Of a stretch of 64,000 bases of DNA, positions 1 through 64,000 are shown piece after piece (positions within the stretch are counted from its first letter, which is position 1; each line of letters starts with the position of its first letter). This DNA is from Atrina japonica (Eukaryota; Mollusca; Bivalvia; Pterioida; Pinnidae): the NCBI GenBank assembly GCA_030159075.1, contig BROG01000454.1, forward strand, positions 542,914 through 606,913. The letters are read 5' to 3'. The notes beneath the pieces were generated by a model. It did not search any database. It was not told where the DNA came from and saw nothing but the letters and a program-made list of their open reading frames with translations. A program made the translations under genes and the position numbers.

Positions 1-504
1 CGGAAGCCTCATTATGCATTAAAGATATCCATCCCCCTGATATGGACCTTGATTCCATATCACATATCCCATTATATGGGTTGCAAATGTTGATGGTATC
101 ACACATATGATTACAGAAAATCACCATCTTCAGTAGAAATTATGTGACAGACATATTTAACAATAATATTAAGACTATAATGTATTACTTCATTATAATA
201 TAAATAACTTTAACATTACTTGTAAACATGTATTATGGAGCATACATATACACAGATTTCTCTTATGAATCCTTATATAATGCAACAACTGTTAAAGATA
301 CGCGGGTTACGTGTTCTTCGACCGTGTATTGATACTTACAAGCTATTTTAGAGCTATTTAGGGGGGAAATATTCTGTACACAATCGTAAGAAATATCTCA
401 GACATGTAAAAATATGCACCTCTTTTAAGGAATCTTTACAAGTGTCTGTGAGTTGTAACGAGTTATTTACGGCTACCAGCGAGTAAACGACGGATACAAT
501 TTTT
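1..504. other. upstream A+T-rich sequence, no gene seen
   Basis: No coding or RNA feature can be supported here. The short open frame on the - strand around 354-620 has no recognisable content and overlaps an interspersed repeat. Confidence 0.5.
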
Positions 505-790
505 AAAGAACAAGAGGCCAATGACCTCATAGCTCGGTGGCAAAAGAAGTACGAAACATTTTCAAATGTATCCTCAACAAAGCTATTTGTTCGATTTTGA
601 AGAAAAAAATGAATTAACATTAATATACAGAATTTATTAAAATTATAGCATAATTAAAGCCTATACGCCCCTCTTGCTAAAACTTTATTTTTTACTCTTG
701 CATTGGGTGTTTGCCCAATTGTGGAAGGCTATGGATTATGCCCCATGCATGGCTATACACCAACATACTTTAAATGGTATAAATGTCAGT
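505..790 (+). repeat. interspersed repeat, copy related to 61548-61790
   Basis: Starting at AACAAGAGGCCAA, this stretch matches 61548-61790 along its length, including AATGTATCCTCAAC and GCCCAATTGTGGAAGG, with scattered differences. The copy near 61.5 kb runs on to a GGACGCCGGACGCC end, so this one looks truncated at its 3' side. No coding content is seen, so it is probably a non-autonomous element. Confidence 0.6.
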
Positions 791-1064
791 TTAATTTACC
801 CAATGGATTCTAAGCTGGATGCCTTCAACATAATATTTAGATGTGCTACCACGCAGAAAGTCTCATGAGGACGGTGCTATCAAAAGGAAATATGTGTGTA
901 GGCTATAATAAAAAAAATCATGGACAAACATCTTTAAATGACCCTTATCTGTCAATAAATTGTTACACAATATAAAATCATGCTTATTAAACACAACAAT
1001 AGTACAATGTAGTTCAATCAATGCAGAAATGATGGCCAAGATTTAATTAGAGCGACCTGTGTTT

Positions 1065-1455
1065 GATAAATACGGAAGCATATTAAGGCCACCTTAATTT
1101 TCTTATTTCTCGTTTTGCCAACTTTTAATGTTGGCTTCTCCATTTTTTCTTGAAATTTCCAACTTTAAAAGTTTTTCTTTTCCTTTTTTTTCTTGGAATT
1201 TCAAACTTTTAAGTGGGTTTTTCCAACTTTTTTTTTCTCGTTTTCCCAACTTTAAAATTGTTTTTTTCCAACTTTTTTCTTGGAATTTCCAACTTTAAAT
1301 TGGGGGTTTTCCAACGTTAGAGTTAGCTTTTCCAACTTTTTTTCTTGGGTTTTTCAACTATTCCTTGGAATGTCCACATTTAAAGTTGTCTTTTCCAACT
1401 TTATTGTTGGCTTTTCCAACTTTGTTGCAACGAATTTAATCTTAGGCATTCCTAT
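1065..1455 (+). repeat. fold-back element with CCAACTTT/AAAGTTGG core, copy A
   Basis: The body is a chain of short palindromic units built on CCAACTTTAAAGTTGG and TTGGAATTTCCAA. The outer end reads ACGGAAGCATATTAAGG followed by TTTCTCGTTTTGCCAAC. Two copies in the opposite orientation lie at 2800-3090 and 3150-3400 and share this end sequence. Open frames here are by-products of the repeat. Confidence 0.6.
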
Positions 1456-1710
1456 CAAAAAAACAATATGTATCTATATGCGCTACACAAAGAAACAATG
1501 GAGAATTTAGCTTATGTCTGCTGAATTTGTCTTTGTTTTAGTTTGTCAATGGAATATTTTTGAATATTACAGATGCCACATTTTAGTGTCTGCAATCCAA
1601 AAATAACCATTTGTGAATTGTAAAGTAATGATAAAAAGATTTCGGGGAGCATACCCCACCAACATTAATTCCATATGCATTATGTTTGCTGAGATAATCT
1701 TCTTTTCAGG

Positions 1711-2150
1711 TATATAAAAATTTCAGATACCAAAGTATAAATCAATAGAATGTCCAGGACATAGATACAAATCCGGTAAAAATGGACAAACACGGACCTC
1801 TGGAAAACCAAGAGGTGGGATCAGGTGCCATGGAGGAGTAAGCATCCTCTGTCGACCGGTCACACCCGCCGTGAGTCCACAGTCAAGTCCAATGAAACAC
1901 GTGAGGAGTGAATCCTCGTCATAATTGGTACAGACGTCTCAACAACCACCAACTAAAAGGCAACTCAACATTTCACTTAGTGAAACAGAGTAGTCGCAAA
2001 CAAGACTATTATACCGACCGTAAAATTTGCAGAACGTTTACATTAAACGTGGTTTTCGATATCCCTGTGTCAATAATTTGTCAGTGAGTAGTTTACCTCT
2101 GTATATGAAATCTTCATATGTTGTGCACGCCCTGGCATATATTTGCAGTT
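1711..2150 (-). mobile_element. 3' fragment of RT retroelement family (probably Penelope-like)
   Basis: Read on the - strand this ends in TTTATACTTTGGTATCTGA, the same 3' terminus found in six other copies in the window. Its upstream part matches the end of the RT frame at 59838-60515 (the FRKFYGRY region and beyond). The copy is truncated at its 5' side and keeps no complete frame. Confidence 0.6.
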
Positions 2151-2799
2151 GGAGGCATAGTTTCATTTCCGGGTGCTGATAAAACCACTAAAAGATGCAT
2201 GTTAATTAGTCTCATGCCCAGTAACCGAGTTTTGAATAGTATAATTTTATGGTAATCCCTTGAACATGTCTAGACCTGCCACTACGTTATACTACAAACT
2301 TGATTACAAAGGATAAGAAACTAAAAAAAATAATAATCTGTCCCTAAAAAGATTTAAAATAAATATTTTGTTTTGTGGCGTATTGAAACTAAATATTCTG
2401 ACTTGAAAAAATTTGCAATGCTCTCCCAAAACATTCGTCCCCTAAAGTTATATAACGTTTTGAGCAACATAGAATATAAGAATCACATCGAACAGAAATT
2501 TAAAATTCATTATGTTCCAAATGTTTAATTTTATTTGTATCATTGCTACATTTCAATGAATATATACCCAATTTCTGGGAATACGAGTCACTACCATAGC
2601 CTTTCACGGTAGTTTTGATGTAGATGTGTCATCATTTTCCTTTTAACTCCACAATTTTAGCAAAAAATCGCCTGATTGTTAATCAGTAATTGTATCGTTT
2701 CATGATATTTTACCCGGCGTATTAAATTTGAAAACTACGTTATAGTTATTCAGATTTATTCAATGCACACTGTTCGAGTGTCTGTAGGCCATATTTAAA

Positions 2800-3090
2800 T
2801 TAATCTTGACAAATCCAGACAAAAGTTGGAAAAGCCAAATTTAAAGTTGGAAATTACAAGTAAAAAGTTGGAAAAGTAAAATTTAAAGTTGAAAATTCCA
2901 AGAAAAAAGTTGAAAAAGCCAACTTTAAAGTTGACAAACCGGGGAAAAAAGTTGAAAATTCCCAGAAAAAAAAGTTGGAAAAGCAAACTTTAAAGCTGGA
3001 AATTCCAAAAAAAAAAATGGAAAAGCCAACATTAAAGTTGGCAAAACGAGAAATAAAAAAGGTGACACTAATACGCTTCCGTAGGTAAAG
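2800..3090 (-). repeat. fold-back element, copy B (inverted to copy A)
   Basis: Units of AAAGTTGGAAATTCCAAG and AAAAGCCAACTTTAAAG repeat several times and finish in GGCAAAACGAGAAATAAAAA and ATACGCTTCCGTAGG. This is the reverse complement of the end of copy A at 1065-1455. Each unit is itself palindromic, so single strands could fold extensively. Confidence 0.6.
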
Positions 3091-3149
3091 GACACTTCAC
3101 AAGTGTAATTCTACAAATTCTATATTAATTTGATAAAGGATACTTGACA

Positions 3150-3400
3150 TGTTGAAAAAGCCAACTATAGAAAAGTTGGAAAAGTCAACTTTACAGTTGG
3201 AAATTCCAAGAAAAAAGTTTGAAATGTCAACTTTAATGTTAGCAAAACGAGAAAAAAGTTGGAAATTCCAAGAAAAAAGTTGGAAAAGCAAACTTTCAAG
3301 TTGGAAATTCCAAAATAAGTTGGTAAAGCTAACTTGAAAGTTGGCAAAACGAGAAATAAAAAGACAAGGTGGCACGAATACGCTTCAGTAGGTAAAAGAC
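3150..3400 (-). repeat. fold-back element, copy C
   Basis: Same core and same terminal GGCAAAACGAGAAATAAAAA ... ATACGCTTCAGTAGG as copy B, in the same orientation and about 60 bp downstream. Both copies are followed by near-identical sequence (ACATTTCACAAGTGTAAT type), so the pair may be a local duplication. Confidence 0.6.
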
Positions 3401-3419
3401 ATTTCACAAGTGTAATTTT

Positions 3420-4330
3420 ACAAATTTTATATTAATTTGATAATACATTAATTAAACGATCATATAGTTGCGGAGCATGACATAAAACTGTAGTCTACCT
3501 GGGTTCTGGAATGCGTAAACACTCGCAACTGGGTGTGATTTTGGGTGAGATCAGCATAAATTTTACCCAGAATGCATTGCATCAGACAATATATACAAAG
3601 AAGAAATAAATTTTATTTAACTCCTTAAAAATCAGTAACAGCTCTGATTTTACTAAAAATTTTATCGGGTTCATCTTTATCTATAAAAGCATGTGTCTAC
3701 AAATTTTCAGAGTAACACGATACATAGGTTTTCCTTAAACGTCTACACAACGTCTATTTCAAAACCAGAGGCCACATCATTACCTAGATCGGCTCCGTCC
3801 ATCGAGCTAAAAATCTGTGTGTATAATGGGACATCAAGTCGTTCTTATGCTGCATTCCAAAAGCATGGCTTTTAGAAATATCAATGTAAATGTACAAATA
3901 CCTAATTGATATATTTTAACTAACTATTGACCTCATTTTATCATTTATTTATATCACCATTTTAAAGTCGTAAACATGTCTGATGTGGATATAACAATAG
4001 ATCGAAATTTGTTATAATTTTCAATTTTTGTTATGTAGGTCATTTGTCACTTAAACGACGCATGCAATGTATTTCGTTTGCATTCTTATAATAATGCATG
4101 TATTCGAGGTTTTAAAATGGGACTAAGAAGGAAATTAACACGTAGATGTCTGAAACAGATATTACCTACTTTTAAGTCCCTTCTGACATGGATTCTTCAA
4201 GTTTATCCTTGGACAAGAAAAGATGCATAAAATTTATTTTGTTATCCTCTAATATCAATACAGCACTAGGTTTTCCTTTTATTTGAAAACTACTCGACCC
4301 TGTCGAGTCTCGGCATCAGGTAAGTTTCCC
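3420..4330. other. A+T-rich sequence upstream of the first SLC23 gene
   Basis: No gene or repeat was recognised. A small open frame at 3693-3875 has no recognisable features. Confidence 0.4.
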
Positions 4331-4334
4331 TCAA

Positions 4335-4344
4335 GTATATAAAG
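4335..4344 (+). promoter_or_regulatory. candidate TATA box of SLC23-like gene 1
   Basis: GTATATAAAG lies about 70 bp upstream of the proposed start codon at 4407. That would place transcription start near 4365-4370 with a leader of roughly 40 bases. This is inference from motif and distance only. Confidence 0.4.
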
Positions 4345-4406
4345 AAAAGTTTGATCGAAGGCTTCTCTTTATGTAAACCATAGCGACAGCATTCGAAGGT
4401 CTCGAT

Positions 4407-28169
<23,763 letters not shown>

Positions 28170-29430
28170 TGTTCAAAAATACGGAAAGGAAATAATATTA
28201 GAATGAAACAGAGGAGAGTAATTTTGAACATGATTTGATGGCCTGAAAAGAAATATTTTAAGATTACATTTATTTTTATTTTCATTTGCAATGTAGTTTA
28301 GTATCCCTAATAACTTGTAACCTAGTTAAAAGTATATATAAAATTGTAAAAAGGAGAGTACATTACGGATTAATCAAATTAAACATTTTGTATCTTAAAA
28401 AAACCCACAAAATACCAATAAAAGCTATCACATGGTGCACTGAACTGTAACAAAAACAATTCATTATTTCATAGTCAAAATATTAACTCTAAGTTTGTCT
28501 TTACAACAAAAAGTATACATGAAGGAAGAGAACAATGTCTGGTGCAAAGGTTTTAAGATGTATTTCATAAACTACAAAATTATTGATGTACGATGCTGAT
28601 GTGCATTTTGTTTTACTTACATGGTTACCGATTGAAATACATGGTTTAAGTGCAATTAAATGATTTATCTCATTAAATTTTACAACATTTAGTTACAATA
28701 CATGGCTCTATAACGACTACTGACATATGGATATTTATTCTAATAATTATATCATTTTGTTTACTGAGGTATACCTTGTTTCTTACCTATAAATTAAAAC
28801 ATCAAAGTAGACATAAACAGTGGTTGTCTGTAAATGACACGTGAGTTATATTTCATATATTAAATTGTCCTTCTGAAACATAAAAAAACGCCCGGGGCAC
28901 GTATTTTTGTATTTATGAAAGTCCTCTATTTTGTGACGAAAATGTCATTGTTTTTGTGTTTTGGTGTTTTTTACCTGCTACCATCGTATAACAAGATATA
29001 CAAACAAAATTCATTTTTAATACGTTTACTAAAATAATGATAATTGCTTCTTAAATCAAAAGTTACAGGATGAGTAATGATAAATACTTTATAATTTTAT
29101 TCCCGCTTTCATTAAAACAAATGAAATACTGATATACTGAACACATTTTATATATTGTGATGTAAGTATATATATCTAGCTCATTATTATTACATATATT
29201 ATTGGCACTGCTATATGCTATATATAAAATAAAATTTTACATTTAAACCTTGTGAGTTTACATTTTGTTTGAATGTTTATAACTTGACACTGCTTCCTGT
29301 AACTTTGTGATGAATTGTAATTAAAGGTGTACATGCGGAAGCACGTTGTGTTACGTTTACCAGCCGTTTATTATGTTATTTAAGATTAACACGGGGACGT
29401 TTATTCTTTCATAATTTTGTGGCTAGTGGA
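28170..29430. other. intergenic region between the two SLC23 genes
   Basis: This holds the 3' UTR of gene 1, with a candidate AATAAA poly(A) signal at 28417-28422, and the 5' flank of gene 2. No other gene was seen. The 1.26 kb spacing fits a tandem duplicate pair. Confidence 0.5.
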
Positions 29431-63965
<34,535 letters not shown>

Positions 63966-64000
63966 GTACAATATAATTGTTGTTTGTTTGTTGTTGTTTA

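Overview
The window reads as nuclear DNA of a marine invertebrate, most likely a bivalve mollusc. This is inferred from intron-rich genes with GT-AG splice sites, A+T-rich introns full of microsatellites and satellites, tRNA-derived SINEs, RT-bearing 5'-truncated retroelements, a Ty3/Gypsy relic and a SLC23 gene expansion. It is not a prokaryotic sequence; the species cannot be named from the sequence alone.

Host genes. Two paralogous SLC23-type (nucleobase/ascorbate transporter) genes lie head to tail on the + strand. Gene 1 (4407-28169) is complete: twelve exons join without a frame break into 652 codons plus stop. Gene 2 (29431 to beyond the window) has ten exons here and lacks only its last ones. 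Exons 3 to 10 have identical lengths in the two genes (158, 95, 77, 182, 121, 163, 254, 274 bp) with the same phases, so this is a tandem duplication. Both copies have unusual residues where the family binds substrate.

Mobile element. Intron 1 of gene 2 holds a 16.2 kb Polinton/Maverick (adintovirus-like) element, 30768-46988. It has terminal inverted repeats of about 216 bp and is CpG-rich against an AT-rich host. From left to right it carries an unknown + gene; a packaging ATPase and a double-jelly-roll major capsid gene (both -); a coil/membrane protein region (+); an unknown - gene; a penton-like gene, a small protein and a coil/membrane gene (+); a Cys/His-rich - gene; a run of about eight small + genes, several preceded by a CTCTATTAAAAA-like motif right at the start codon; a retroviral-type integrase (+); a protein-primed family B DNA polymerase (-); and, at the right end, a 252-residue gene (-) built of W-D-P / NKIFWF-YNR repeats that I do not recognise. 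Many genes carry single-base frame breaks, and the polymerase lacks its C-terminal part, so this copy is a decaying provirus-like element. No maturation protease was recognised.

Other repeats. Gene 1 introns hold a deleted Ty3/Gypsy element (8.2-12.0 kb), a pair of elements with 24-bp minisatellite cores, an 89-bp satellite and a tRNA-derived SINE. Gene 2 introns hold a 44-bp satellite, a second SINE, a 20-bp minisatellite touching a splice acceptor and several retroelement copies. A 5'-truncated RT retroelement family (probably Penelope-like) recurs at seven places with one shared 3' end; the longest copy (59.8-60.7 kb) keeps the RT core.
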